DNA of 64,000 nucleotides, taken from the NCBI RefSeq assembly GCF_044904605.1, contig NZ_JADIKI010000023.1, forward strand, positions 372,001-436,000. The letters are read 5' to 3'. Below the pieces are notes generated by a model. The model was not told the origin of the DNA, made no database searches, and saw only the letters and a program-made list of their open reading frames with translations. Position numbers and translations under genes: made by a program. This document shows positions 1 to 8,000 of this stretch, one piece after another. This DNA is from Dyella_B humi (GTDB lineage: Bacteria; Pseudomonadota; Gammaproteobacteria; Xanthomonadales; Rhodanobacteraceae). Within the stretch, counting starts at the first letter, position 1. Each line of letters opens with the position of its first letter.

Positions 1-716
1 CTGGAAATTTCGCGCACCGCGGTGGTCAGCGACATGCCGGGCATCAACACGATCAAGCCCGCCAGCACCACCGACTTGATCGCCAACGGCACCACAAACG
101 CGCTGAAGACGATGGTGACCAGCGTCGCCACCATCGCGCAGATGGCATCGCTAGCCACCTGCAGGCGTGGACGCGTCGCCGACAGGATCGTGATGGTGCC
201 GATGATCAACCCGACGAACGCCGCCACGCATAGATCCACCCAGGAACTGTGCAGAAACAACGCATCGATGGCCGCTGCTGACAAGCCGTAGCTCACGATC
301 ACGCCAGCCTTCTGGCGCGGTGTATCCGGCAACTCCAGCGCGCGCAGCAAACGAAACCCTTCGCGCAGATCCAGCTCGCCGGCAATTACGCGATCGGCAA
401 TCTCATCCGCACGGCACAACTTGTCCAGGTTCACGTCGCCCGGCAGCAGTCGGATGACCTGCGTGACCTGCGCAATCCGTCCTTCCTCGCCCTGTGCGAG
501 ATCGGCGAAGGAGATGATGATGGCCGTGGGGCTGGACCACACTTCCGCATTCAGCCCAATGCGTTGCGCGGAACCTGAGATCGCCATTTCCAGGCGCGGC
601 GAAGCAGCGCCGTATTTGTGCAAGCGAGTGGCGAGTTCCACGAGGAAGGCGATACGGGTGTTGAGCGCCGTGGTGGCGAAGGATGGCAACGGCGATCGGA
701 GGGTGGATGCGGGCAT
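1..716 (-). CDS. ThrE-family threonine/serine exporter (3' part cut by window edge)
   Basis: I read 238 codons on the minus strand from an ATG at 716 to the window edge with no stop, so the C-terminal part is missing. The first ~130 residues are hydrophilic (for example the stretch LCRADEIADRVIAGELDLREGF at 360-420, with the ACT-free, helical look of the family). Hydrophobic segments follow, including SYGLSAAAIDALF, LIIGTITILSA and VVPLAIKSVVLAGLIVLMPG. This matches the ThrE/YjjP (DUF1212) inner-membrane exporter family, which exports threonine and serine. In that family a soluble N-terminal region precedes the membrane domain. Whether the gene continues as a fused YjjP-YjjB protein or as the short form cannot be seen. 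The substrate is inferred from the family only. Confidence 0.75.
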   Translation of the reverse strand, partial: MPASTLRSPLPSFATTALNTRIAFLVELATRLHKYGAASPRLEMAISGSAQRIGLNAEVWSSPTAIIISFADLAQGEEGRIAQVTQVIRLLPGDVNLDKLCRADEIADRVIAGELDLREGFRLLRALELPDTPRQKAGVIVSYGLSAAAIDALFLHSSWVDLCVAAFVGLIIGTITILSATRPRLQVASDAICAMVATLVTIVFSAFVVPLAIKSVVLAGLIVLMPGMSLTTAVREIS

Positions 717-777
717 GGCGCCATTCTTACCGGAAGCGTGTCGCTTGGGTATGTCATGAAGCTTGCCTCCCGCTTTT

Positions 778-886
778 CTCCTCCCCCTGCTCGCAGGGGG
801 AGGTCGGGAGGGGGTGAACACTTGCGGAAAAGTTCATCGTAAGTGTTCACCCCACCCCAGCCCTCCCCTGCAAGCAGGGGAGGGAG
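778..886. repeat. Long imperfect palindrome (CTCCCCTGC-type repeat pair)
   Basis: The left arm (778-823) and right arm (841-886) are near reverse complements, each carrying its own small hairpin built on a ccctgctcgcaggg-like core. The outer sequence is gtgaacactt/aagtgttcac. It fills the gap between the exporter gene and nfeD. A similar element occurs at 46331-46466. Confidence 0.75.
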
Positions 887-952
887 CAAATGATGGCGAG
901 TTGAGATTCGACGCCAGCTAAACTTCCGGAGGAAGAAGAAGAAGAAGAATAT

Positions 953-1399
953 TCAAGCAGCCCGCACCTTTAACGTCGTCCCGTCCACTGCGACCACTTC
1001 CACCGTACTACCCGCCGGCAAATCCGGCCCGCTGACCAGCCACTGCCCATCGCCCACCCGCGCCTTGCCGCGTCCGTTGACGATGGCCTCGATCAGCACA
1101 TAGCGCCCGCCGATCAACTGCTCGGCACGCCGGTTAAGCCGCCCGTCGTTCTGCTCGTCTTTCTGCAATGCCGGCCGCACGGCGTACCAGTACACCGCAC
1201 ACGACACGAACGCCAGCACCACGAAGATCACCGCCTGGGCCAGCAGCGGTAGCCCCGGCATCACCAGCACGAGCAAGCCCGTCGCGGCCGCGCCGATGCC
1301 GATCCACAACATGAAATAGCCAGGCATGATCACTTCGATGGCAATCAGCACCAGCGCAACGATCCACCAGAGGTAATGCGCAGCCACGCTTGCAAACAT
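953..1399 (-). CDS. NfeD-family membrane protein
   Basis: This 148-residue protein has hydrophobic segments at about 8-25, 29-48 and 52-73. A soluble beta-rich C-terminal domain (about 88-148: GGRYVLIEAIVNGRGKAR, then WLVSG and VVAVDGTTLKV) has the OB-fold typical of NfeD. Short NfeD proteins are usually encoded next to an SPFH/stomatin partner, and here the gene lies 16 bp downstream of one. The two probably form a membrane-microdomain complex or a regulator of a membrane protease; this role is family knowledge. The long form with a ClpP-like protease domain is not present. Confidence 0.88.
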   Translation of the reverse strand: MFASVAAHYLWWIVALVLIAIEVIMPGYFMLWIGIGAAATGLLVLVMPGLPLLAQAVIFVVLAFVSCAVYWYAVRPALQKDEQNDGRLNRRAEQLIGGRYVLIEAIVNGRGKARVGDGQWLVSGPDLPAGSTVEVVAVDGTTLKVRAA

Positions 1400-1415
1400 G
1401 ATTGGTTCCTCGCGC

Positions 1416-2372
1416 TCAGCTCATCGACGGCGGATTGCGGCGTGGCGCTGCAAGCTTGTCCTGCTGCTGTCCGAACGCTTCCTTCGCCAGCTCCGCGATG
1501 CCCGCCAGCGAGCCGAGAATGCCCGTGGCTTCCATCGGCAGCAGCAGCATCTTCTGGTTGGGCGAATTGGCCATTTCCTTCAGCGCTTCCACGTATTTGT
1601 TGGCGACAAAGTAATTGAGCGCGTTGACGTTGCCATTGGCGATGGCATCAGACACCATCGCCGTCGCTTTGGCCTCGGCCTCAGCCGAGCGTTCGCGCGC
1701 CTCAGCCGCGCGGAAGGCCGCTTCCTTCTCGCCTTCGGCGGCCAGAATCACCGACTGCTTTTCGCCTTCGGCCTTGAGAATGGCGGCCTGGCGGAAGCCT
1801 TCTGCTTCGAGGATGTTGGCGCGCTTTTCGCGTTCGGCTTTCATCTGACGCGCCATCGAATCGATCAAGTCACGCGGTGGCGCAATGTCTTTGATCTCGA
1901 TGCGATTAACCTTCACACCCCATGGATGCGTGGCCTCGTCGACCACTTTCAACAGTTTCGCGTTGATCGCATCGCGCTGGCTCAGCGATTCGTCCAAGTC
2001 CATGGAACCGAGCACCGTGCGTATATTGGTCATCACCAATGCAAGCGCGGCCTGTTCTAGATTGGAGACTTCATACGCAGCCTTGGCCGCGTCCAGTACC
2101 TGATAAAACACCACGCCGTCCACGCGTACCACCGCGTTGTCCTTGGTGATGACATCCTGGCTCGGCACATCCAGCACCTGCTCCATCATGTTTACCTTGC
2201 GGCCCACGTTGTACATGAAAGGAATAAGAAAATGCAGACCCGGCGATAGCGTGCGGGTGTATTTGCCGAAACATTCGACCGTCCATTCGTAACCCTGCGG
2301 AACGATACGCACCAGCTTGGCCAGCACGATGATCGCCACCACCACGACAACCAATGCAAAGATTTGTCCCAT
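1416..2372 (-). CDS. SPFH/stomatin (band 7) family protein, QmcA-like
   Basis: This 318-residue protein has one N-terminal membrane segment (about 3-22), then the SPFH/band-7 domain (IVPQGYEWTVECFGKYTRTL, later GVVFYQVLDAAKAAYEV). A long Ala/Glu/Lys-rich coiled-coil region follows (about 180-240: AEGEKQSVILAAEGEKEAAF). A strong ribosome-binding site (ggagg) sits just ahead of the ATG at 2372. Stomatin-type proteins oligomerise on the inner membrane and scaffold or restrain proteases such as FtsH. The adjacent nfeD-like gene is the usual partner. Residues after about 300 are low-complexity and uninformative. Confidence 0.9.
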   Translation of the reverse strand: MGQIFALVVVVVAIIVLAKLVRIVPQGYEWTVECFGKYTRTLSPGLHFLIPFMYNVGRKVNMMEQVLDVPSQDVITKDNAVVRVDGVVFYQVLDAAKAAYEVSNLEQAALALVMTNIRTVLGSMDLDESLSQRDAINAKLLKVVDEATHPWGVKVNRIEIKDIAPPRDLIDSMARQMKAEREKRANILEAEGFRQAAILKAEGEKQSVILAAEGEKEAAFRAAEARERSAEAEAKATAMVSDAIANGNVNALNYFVANKYVEALKEMANSPNQKMLLLPMEATGILGSLAGIAELAKEAFGQQQDKLAAPRRNPPSMS

Positions 2373-2437
2373 GACCTGTCCTCCTTGTTGACTTACGGGG
2401 AGTATAGGGTAGTCGGCTCACTTCGCAGGCTCAGGCT

Positions 2438-2459
2438 GGAGTGAGCGCATGCGAACTCC
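2438..2459. repeat. Short hairpin of the TTCGCATRCGCTCA-loop repeat family
   Basis: The sequence is ggagt, a loop containing tgagcgcatgcgaa, then actcc. The same loop, with a longer taggttgggg stem, recurs at 32753-32786 and partly near 26893. Confidence 0.6.
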
Positions 2460-2489
2460 AACCTACGCAACTCCCCTTGTAACCCCAAT

Positions 2490-2600
2490 GGCCGTCATTC
2501 CCGCGAAAGCGGAGGCGCTTTTCAACAGCGAAGCTGGTCAATCCATCTTCGCTTTTGCATCAGAGCAAAATGGATTCCCGCTTTCGCGGGAATGACGGCC
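2490..2600. repeat. REP-like inverted-repeat pair (CGTCATTCCCGCGAAAG family)
   Basis: The outer arms ggccgtcattcccgcg and cgcgggaatgacggcc are perfect inverted repeats about 80 bp apart. The inner sequence includes a second copy of the tttcgc/gcgaaa arm. Related copies are at 4220-4339, 30291-30371, 35143-35184 and 40986-41069. Confidence 0.8.
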
Positions 2601-2605
2601 ATAAA

Positions 2606-2670
2606 TAGGCTGGGATGACAATCCCAGCATCAGGAAACTGCAAGAAAGCTGGGATTGTCATCCCAGCCTA
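2606..2670. repeat. Long stem-loop, GGCTGGGAT family; possible terminator
   Basis: Arms 2606-2628 and 2648-2670 are near-perfect inverted repeats (taggctgggatgacaatccc/gggattgtcatcccagccta). The element begins 5 bp beyond the kinase stop codon, so it could end that transcript, but no U-tract is visible. The same family occurs at 54228-54291. Confidence 0.65.
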
Positions 2671-2675
2671 CGCCG

Positions 2676-4049
2676 CTACGCCGCGCCCGGCGACTGCGGC
2701 AGCACTAAGGTAACGCGCAAGCCGCCATCCTCGCGGTTGGCCAACGCAATGCGCCCGCCATGCGCCTCGCTGATCTCGCGCGCCAGCGCCAACCCCAGTC
2801 CTGTACCCGAGCGCTTGGTGGAGTAGAACGGCAGCAGCGCCTGCGCCAGCACCGCTTCGCTCATGCCGGGACCGCGATCGCCCACTTCGATGCGCAGTTC
2901 GTGTCCGATGAGGGTCAACGCCAATGTCACACCTTCCGGTGCGCTGCCCGATTCATGAGCGTTCTTGACCAGGTTGATCAGCACCTGCTCGATCTGCACC
3001 GGATCGAACCAGCCCGGTTGCTTAGGGGCCTCGCCCTGCAACTGGAAGCGGCAATGCAGCGTCAGCGCATCCAGAAAGGGTTTCCATTGCACCGCCACCG
3101 GCCGCGGTGCCGGAAGCTTGGCGAAACGCGCATAGCCGTCGATAAAGCCGTGCAGATGACGCGCACGTTCGCCGATGGTGGCGAACACACCCGGCAGCCG
3201 CTGCACATCGCCACGTCGCGCTAGCTCGGCGCCGGAATGCGCAAGTGAGGAAATCGGCGCCAACGAGTTGTTCAACTCATGACTGACCACGCGGATCACG
3301 CGCTTCCATGCCGCCACTTCCTGCCGCGACAGTTCGCGCGTCATGCGACGGAATAATTGCAGCCGATGCGGCCGGCCCTGCAAGCGGAATGCACGCTGCG
3401 ACAAGTGGAAAGTTTCCTCGCTACCGTCCATTTCCACGCTGAAAAGCGCGTCTTCCGAACCTTCCGTCGCCTTGCGGAGTGCTTCGGGCGCATCGGCAAT
3501 CAAGTTGGCGAAATGCAGGCCGTTGAGGCTGCGCCCTTCATTGAACAAATGCCGCGCCGCGATGTTGGCGTAGGCGACGCGACCGTTGACATCGGTAAGC
3601 ACCAAGGCCACCGGCGTGTTCTGCACGACGGTATCCAGCAACAATTCGCGCTGCGCGAGGTTTTGCCGCTGTTCGCGTAGCGTCTGCCCAAGTTCGTTGT
3701 GCACGCGAACCAGGTCGCCCAGCTCGTCGGCTCGATTGAGTGCAATGGAAATGCTGAAATCGCCATCGCGATAACTTGCCACTGCGCCTTCCAGTGCACG
3801 CAGCAAGCGCTTGACCGGATTCATTACGATGTATGCGAACCACCACGACAACGGCGCCAGCACGACCGCGCAGATGATGATGGCTTCGGTGCTGGTCGGC
3901 TTGGCGACGTGCAGCTGCAGTTCGGTATGCATCCATTGCAGCGCCTGCGGCAGCGGCCACTGCGTAACGCCGACGTAGACCAGGGCGCCCATCAACGCGG
4001 CCAAGGCCAGCCAGAGCGCCAGACGGGCTTCCAGCGACCTCAGGCGCAT
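2676..4049 (-). CDS. Membrane sensor histidine kinase, NtrY/NtrB-like
   Basis: This 457-residue protein has two membrane segments (about 10-28 and 55-75) enclosing a short periplasmic loop. A HAMP region (about 76-130) and a PAS-like domain (about 133-205, NTPVALVLTDVNGRVAYANIA) follow. The phosphoacceptor H-box is VVSHELNNSLAPISSL with His257, and the ATPase domain has N-box INLVKNAHES, G1 DRGPGMSE and G2 GTGLGLALAREI. It should autophosphorylate and pass phosphate to the sigma-54 response regulator encoded upstream on the same strand. The two genes are 359 bp apart, separated by a REP pair, so the kinase may be expressed less than the regulator. The pair sits at the end of the ABC permease locus, which suggests that it senses an envelope signal for that system. 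Confidence 0.93.
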   Translation of the reverse strand: MRLRSLEARLALWLALAALMGALVYVGVTQWPLPQALQWMHTELQLHVAKPTSTEAIIICAVVLAPLSWWFAYIVMNPVKRLLRALEGAVASYRDGDFSISIALNRADELGDLVRVHNELGQTLREQRQNLAQRELLLDTVVQNTPVALVLTDVNGRVAYANIAARHLFNEGRSLNGLHFANLIADAPEALRKATEGSEDALFSVEMDGSEETFHLSQRAFRLQGRPHRLQLFRRMTRELSRQEVAAWKRVIRVVSHELNNSLAPISSLAHSGAELARRGDVQRLPGVFATIGERARHLHGFIDGYARFAKLPAPRPVAVQWKPFLDALTLHCRFQLQGEAPKQPGWFDPVQIEQVLINLVKNAHESGSAPEGVTLALTLIGHELRIEVGDRGPGMSEAVLAQALLPFYSTKRSGTGLGLALAREISEAHGGRIALANREDGGLRVTLVLPQSPGAA

Positions 4050-4219
4050 AAGGCGATCCTTTGACGTGCATGTTTCGGCATGGCCGATCTCTCAATGGAA
4101 TGCGGCTGTTCTACACGTTGTAGTCGGTGTGTACCACTGCCGGAATGCAGGCTTTTGTTCCTCTTTCCAGAGGCATGGGTAGCTACACATTCTTGAGGCC
4201 AAGCTTGGTCTTGCCTCAC

Positions 4220-4339
4220 CGTCATTCCGGCGAAGGCCGGAATCCAGTTTTAATACGCCGTGCGAAGCACTCAAAAAGCGGGATTTTGTGTCCTTCGGAC
4301 GCGTATTTGAACTGGATTCCGGCCTTCGCCGGAATGACG
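4220..4339. repeat. REP-like inverted-repeat element of 120 bp
   Basis: The perfect inverted ends cgtcattccggcgaaggccg and cggccttcgccggaatgacg extend inward to ggaatccagtt/aactggattcc. The element is the main content of the 359-bp gap between the regulator and kinase genes. The remainder of that gap shows no ORF or recognisable site. Confidence 0.8.
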
Positions 4340-4408
4340 ACTGGGCAATTTGAGGTTCCAAGACAGTTGTGTGGATACCTACGCTGAGGGGCTAGAGGGA
4401 GAAAGCAC

Positions 4409-5752
4409 TCACGCCTGCGTCATCAACCCATACCGCTCCATGCGCCGATACAACGCCTGACGCGACAAACCCAACGAGGTCGCCGCGCGACTGATCACGC
4501 CATCGGCCTTGTGCAGCGCCGCCTCCACCACCTCGCGGCTGGGCTCGTCGAGGTTGCGCACCGCCACGGCGCCGGCGCTCTGCGGCAGGTTGAGCAGCTC
4601 GGGCGTGATGGCGTTGTTGCCGGCCAGCAGAGCGGCACGCTCGATCGCGTTCTTCAGTTCGCGCACATTGCCCGGCCACGCATAGGTGAGCAAAGCTTCG
4701 CGCGCCGCATCGCTCAGTTCCGCGCGACCGGCCAGAAAATGCTCGGCCAGCGGCAGGATATCGTCGATGCGTTCGGATAGCGGTGGCAGATTCACATCGA
4801 TCACGTTGAGGCGGTAATAAAGATCCTCGCGGAACGTACCCGTGCGGATCATGCCCTTGAGATCGGCGTTGGTGGCGCTGAGCACGCGCACCTTCACCTT
4901 GCGTGTGCGGCCCGAACCCAATCGTTCGAACTGCCCGGTTTCCAGCACGCGCAGCAGCTTCATCTGGCCCGGCAACGGCAGGTTGCCGATTTCGTCCAAG
5001 AACAGCGTGCCGCCATCGGCCAGTTCGAAGCGGCCTTCGCGTGACTTGTTGGCGCCGGTATAGGCACCGGCCTCGGCGCCGAACAGTTCGGCCTCGATCA
5101 GCTCGCCCGGCAAGGCGCCGCAATTCACCGCTACGAACGGCCCGTTCCGCACCGAGGAATTGGCGTGCACGATGGCCGCGATGCGTTCCTTGCCCGAACC
5201 ATTCGGCCCGGTGATCAGCACCGGCACGTCCGAGCGCGCCACCTGGCAGGCCAGATCGATGGTGCGCGCCATCCCCTCGGAGGCAAACACCAACCCATCA
5301 AGCTCGTATCGGCGTTGCAGATCGTCGCGACGCTTGCGGCGCTCCATACGCGTGCGATTCACCTCGCGCGTGGACTCGGACAGCTCCAGCAGATTTTCCA
5401 CCGTAGCCAGCAGCTTGGCATCGTCCCAGGGCTTGGCCAGGTAATCGGCCGCCCCGGCTTTCACCAACTCCACCGCGGTTTCCAGGTGGGTCCACGCCGT
5501 AAGTAGAATCAACGGCAGATCCGCGTGGCGCTGACGGATGGCGCGGAACAGCTCCACCCCCTCCTCACCGGAGGTAGTGTCGGCCGTGAAATTCATGTCT
5601 TGGATCACCACGTCCACGGACTGGCGCGCCAAGGTGGCCAGGCCGTCCTCGGGCGTAAGCGCCACCAGCGGACGCACATCGTGCAGCGAGAGCAGCAACG
5701 ACAGCGCCTCGCCCACGGCCGGGTTATCGTCAATGATCAGTACGGTACGCAT
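4409..5752 (-). CDS. Sigma-54-dependent response regulator (NtrC family)
   Basis: This is a 447-residue protein from the ATG at 5752. The receiver domain (1-120) has acidic pocket Asp8-Asp9, phosphoacceptor Asp52 (IQDMNF), switch Thr in LLTAW and Lys in LAKPWDD. The AAA+ domain (about 155-380) has Walker A ITGPNGSGKE, sigma-54 contact loop GAYTGA and Walker B TLFLDEIGNLP. A Fis-type helix-turn-helix lies at the C-terminus (SLGLSRQALYRRMERYGL). The usual GAFTGA loop has Tyr for Phe, a conservative variant seen in working activators. It should bind upstream sites and remodel sigma-54 RNA polymerase. The obvious target is the sigma-54 promoter at 25735-25750, ahead of the permease locus that this gene follows. 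Confidence 0.95.
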   Translation of the reverse strand: MRTVLIIDDNPAVGEALSLLLSLHDVRPLVALTPEDGLATLARQSVDVVIQDMNFTADTTSGEEGVELFRAIRQRHADLPLILLTAWTHLETAVELVKAGAADYLAKPWDDAKLLATVENLLELSESTREVNRTRMERRKRRDDLQRRYELDGLVFASEGMARTIDLACQVARSDVPVLITGPNGSGKERIAAIVHANSSVRNGPFVAVNCGALPGELIEAELFGAEAGAYTGANKSREGRFELADGGTLFLDEIGNLPLPGQMKLLRVLETGQFERLGSGRTRKVKVRVLSATNADLKGMIRTGTFREDLYYRLNVIDVNLPPLSERIDDILPLAEHFLAGRAELSDAAREALLTYAWPGNVRELKNAIERAALLAGNNAITPELLNLPQSAGAVAVRNLDEPSREVVEAALHKADGVISRAATSLGLSRQALYRRMERYGLMTQA

Positions 5753-5878
5753 TCGTCGTCTACACATGCAGGCATGGATGCCGCTCCCGCCGGAAAGGTT
5801 GCCATGACGACCGGCATCCGTATATCAAAATCGATCATATGGAGCGGGCACCTACGACCAGGGCCGCCTCAGCGGGGC

Positions 5879-5937
5879 ACAGAGCGGGGTTAAATGCCAT
5901 GACAGCCGCATCGATAGTCAGGTAAATCCCGCTCTGT
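5879..5937. other. Inverted repeat between hydrolase and regulator genes
   Basis: The perfect 10-bp arms acagagcggg (5879-5888) and cccgctctgt (5928-5937) are separated by 39 bp. They lie in the 220-bp gap that separates the end of the permease locus from the response regulator gene. They could be an operator for the regulator or a weak transcript-end structure; no T-run follows on the minus strand. Confidence 0.4.
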
Positions 5938-5972
5938 ACCAACACTATGGCCCACCTTGGTCGATCGCTCCA

Positions 5973-7136
5973 TCAATGGCGGGTGACCTCTGCAGGCGAC
6001 GCATCACCCGATGCCTGGGCTAGCGGCAGCGCATCGGTTACAAGATGCATCAAAAATCGACCCGGCTGCTCCTGCATAACCATGTGTGCGGAATCGGCGA
6101 AAATCACCAACCGCTTTGATGGCGCGTGCAGCTTGTCGAACCATTGTTCGGCAAGCTCATGCGAGGTGGTTTCGTCATGCGCGCCAACAAACAGAATGAC
6201 CGGGCAACCGAACTGCGTCACGTCGTCGAAGTTGACGGATAGAAGCGGCGCCGCGAGGTGACCGATCGTGAACACGCTGCCCTTGTTGATGGCATCCAAC
6301 TCCTGCTGGCTGTACTCGGGCGACAGTTGCTCGACATCGGATTCGTAAGCGTAATTCTGGCGACCGTACGTCAACCCTCCGTAATACATCTCCCATTTGC
6401 TGCGCACACCAAGGCGCTCAAGGTTTATGGGCGCCGTACCGGGATACGGTGCGATAGCTTGCAATTCCTTGATCGCGTTTGCGTTGCCACTCGACTTCGC
6501 ACTGCTTAGTGCGAAGTCATAACCCACTTCTTCATTGCGGCGTACGTTAACAACCTGTCCCACACCGATATAGGCGTAGAACCATTCGGGATGCTGCTGC
6601 GCGAGACGCGTGCCCAGCACCGTTCCCCAGGAATGACCCATCAGGAAGATTTTCTGCTTGCCATAGTGCTCACGCAGGTATTGCACCACTTGTGCGGCAT
6701 CGTCCGTCATACCTTCGATGGTCATGCCAGGGGCCATTTTCTGCTCGGTATTCGCCGCATAGGTCTTACCCGCGCCGCGCTGATCCCATTGCACCACGGT
6801 AAAGTAGTCCTCCCATGGCGACTGATAGGTGTAGTCACTTGGCATGCTGGGCGATGCCGGGCCGCCATGCAGCACTAGCAGAATGGGATTGCGGCGATTC
6901 TTGCCGCGAATCGAAAGCCACTGATCCGTACCGTTGATCGGCACCTTGACCAGTGTCTCGATACCGTTGGGGCTAACGATGCGGCGGCTATTGGCGATGA
7001 TTCGGGTGACCTCAGCGCGAGTCATGGGCGACGCCTTGTCTTGCGAAGAAACGTCGCCGTGCGTTGCCGCCGAAACGCTTATCGGCAGCATCGCAACCAT
7101 GAGCGCCAACCGATACATCAGTCCAGCTGTCTTCAT
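5973..7136 (-). CDS. Secreted alpha/beta hydrolase, proline iminopeptidase-like (S33)
   Basis: About 387 residues from the ATG at 7136; an alternative ATG at 7142 leaves too little space after the ggag ribosome-binding site. A signal peptide is evident (MYRLALMVAMLPISVSAA). The oxyanion motif is VLHGGPASPS and the nucleophile elbow is LMGHSWGTVLG (catalytic Ser). A likely acid Asp lies in FVGAHDETTS and a likely His in FADSAHMVMQ. S33 enzymes release N-terminal residues from peptides or hydrolyse small amides and esters. The gene follows the L,D-transpeptidase gene by 30 bp and is probably the last gene of the long permease transcript. This suggests a periplasmic enzyme that processes the compound handled by the system; that link is inference. 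Confidence 0.85.
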   Translation of the reverse strand: MKTAGLMYRLALMVAMLPISVSAATHGDVSSQDKASPMTRAEVTRIIANSRRIVSPNGIETLVKVPINGTDQWLSIRGKNRRNPILLVLHGGPASPSMPSDYTYQSPWEDYFTVVQWDQRGAGKTYAANTEQKMAPGMTIEGMTDDAAQVVQYLREHYGKQKIFLMGHSWGTVLGTRLAQQHPEWFYAYIGVGQVVNVRRNEEVGYDFALSSAKSSGNANAIKELQAIAPYPGTAPINLERLGVRSKWEMYYGGLTYGRQNYAYESDVEQLSPEYSQQELDAINKGSVFTIGHLAAPLLSVNFDDVTQFGCPVILFVGAHDETTSHELAEQWFDKLHAPSKRLVIFADSAHMVMQEQPGRFLMHLVTDALPLAQASGDASPAEVTRH

Positions 7137-7166
7137 ATCCATTTCTCCAGTTTTATTTCGTTAACG

Positions 7167-7991
7167 TCATTCGGTTGTCGCGAGTTCGGGCAACTTCAAA
7201 TGCTTGCGCAGCTTGTCGTATTGGCCGCGTGGCATCTGCACCAGGAGCGGCGATTTCTTCGGATCGAACCACGTGATGAGCTGCTGGATATCCTCCATCG
7301 GCATGGCGGTACATCCGACCGTGCCCTGGCCGGCCCCGCGCCAGACATGCAAGAAAATGCACGAACCGCCACCTGGCTTGACCGGGTTGGCGTTGTGGTC
7401 AACATAGACTCCCCAGTGGTACAGCTCGTCATCGCGCAGCATGTGTTCGGAACTGCTCCAGTCCGGCGCGTTGACGTTCTGGCGGTCGACGATGCGGTTG
7501 TAGTACTGCGACTTCGTGTCGTCCACGCACTCGACCGATGGAGTCAGGTGCACGTACGACATGCGCGAGCCGACCAGAGGCTTTGGCTCGTACCCGAATG
7601 CCGTTCCCAGCGCGAACACACCTGCCGGCGCCTTGCCATCTCCTTCGTGTTTGATGGGATCGCCAGCTTCGGCCCCCAGCCGTTCGTTGGTGATCAAGCC
7701 GTCGCCCCATGCCAGCCCGGTCTTCCCTACGACGATGGGAAACGGCTGCCCGATCGCCTTCCACCCATCACCCGATCCATGGCGTTCAAACCGTTGCAGC
7801 CTGCCGCTTACGCTATTCCAGGTGGTGGTGGTAACGACCACGAGCTGGTCCGCCCCATCGATGGCGTCATGCGCGCGCGCGTGCACAACAGGAAACAGAC
7901 CAGCCGCGGAGATGGCCACCGCTATAAGCCCCATCAGCACTTTGTTGTGCTTGAAGCTGCGCAGTGCAAGATCGAAACAATAGCCGAACAT
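7167..7991 (-). CDS. L,D-transpeptidase (YkuD) with captured permease N-terminus
   Basis: This 274-residue protein has a C-terminal YkuD-type catalytic domain with FLHVWRG (His215) and TVGCTAM (Cys227), the pair that forms the L,D-transpeptidase active site. Such enzymes crosslink or attach proteins to peptidoglycan in the periplasm. Residues 1 to about 30 (MFGYCFDLALRSFKHNKVL) match the N-terminus of the type-A permease at 11851-13176 (MFGYYFELALRSLKHNKVL). The DNA around the start, including the intergenic spacer and the preceding permease stop, is also nearly the same as at 13150-13200. The natural signal peptide thus appears to have been replaced by the cytoplasmic tip and first membrane segment of a seventh A permease. 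This would anchor the enzyme in the inner membrane. It lies 9 bp after the last permease. Confidence 0.88.
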   Translation of the reverse strand: MFGYCFDLALRSFKHNKVLMGLIAVAISAAGLFPVVHARAHDAIDGADQLVVVTTTTWNSVSGRLQRFERHGSGDGWKAIGQPFPIVVGKTGLAWGDGLITNERLGAEAGDPIKHEGDGKAPAGVFALGTAFGYEPKPLVGSRMSYVHLTPSVECVDDTKSQYYNRIVDRQNVNAPDWSSSEHMLRDDELYHWGVYVDHNANPVKPGGGSCIFLHVWRGAGQGTVGCTAMPMEDIQQLITWFDPKKSPLLVQMPRGQYDKLRKHLKLPELATTE

Positions 7992-8000
7992 GCTTCCCCC

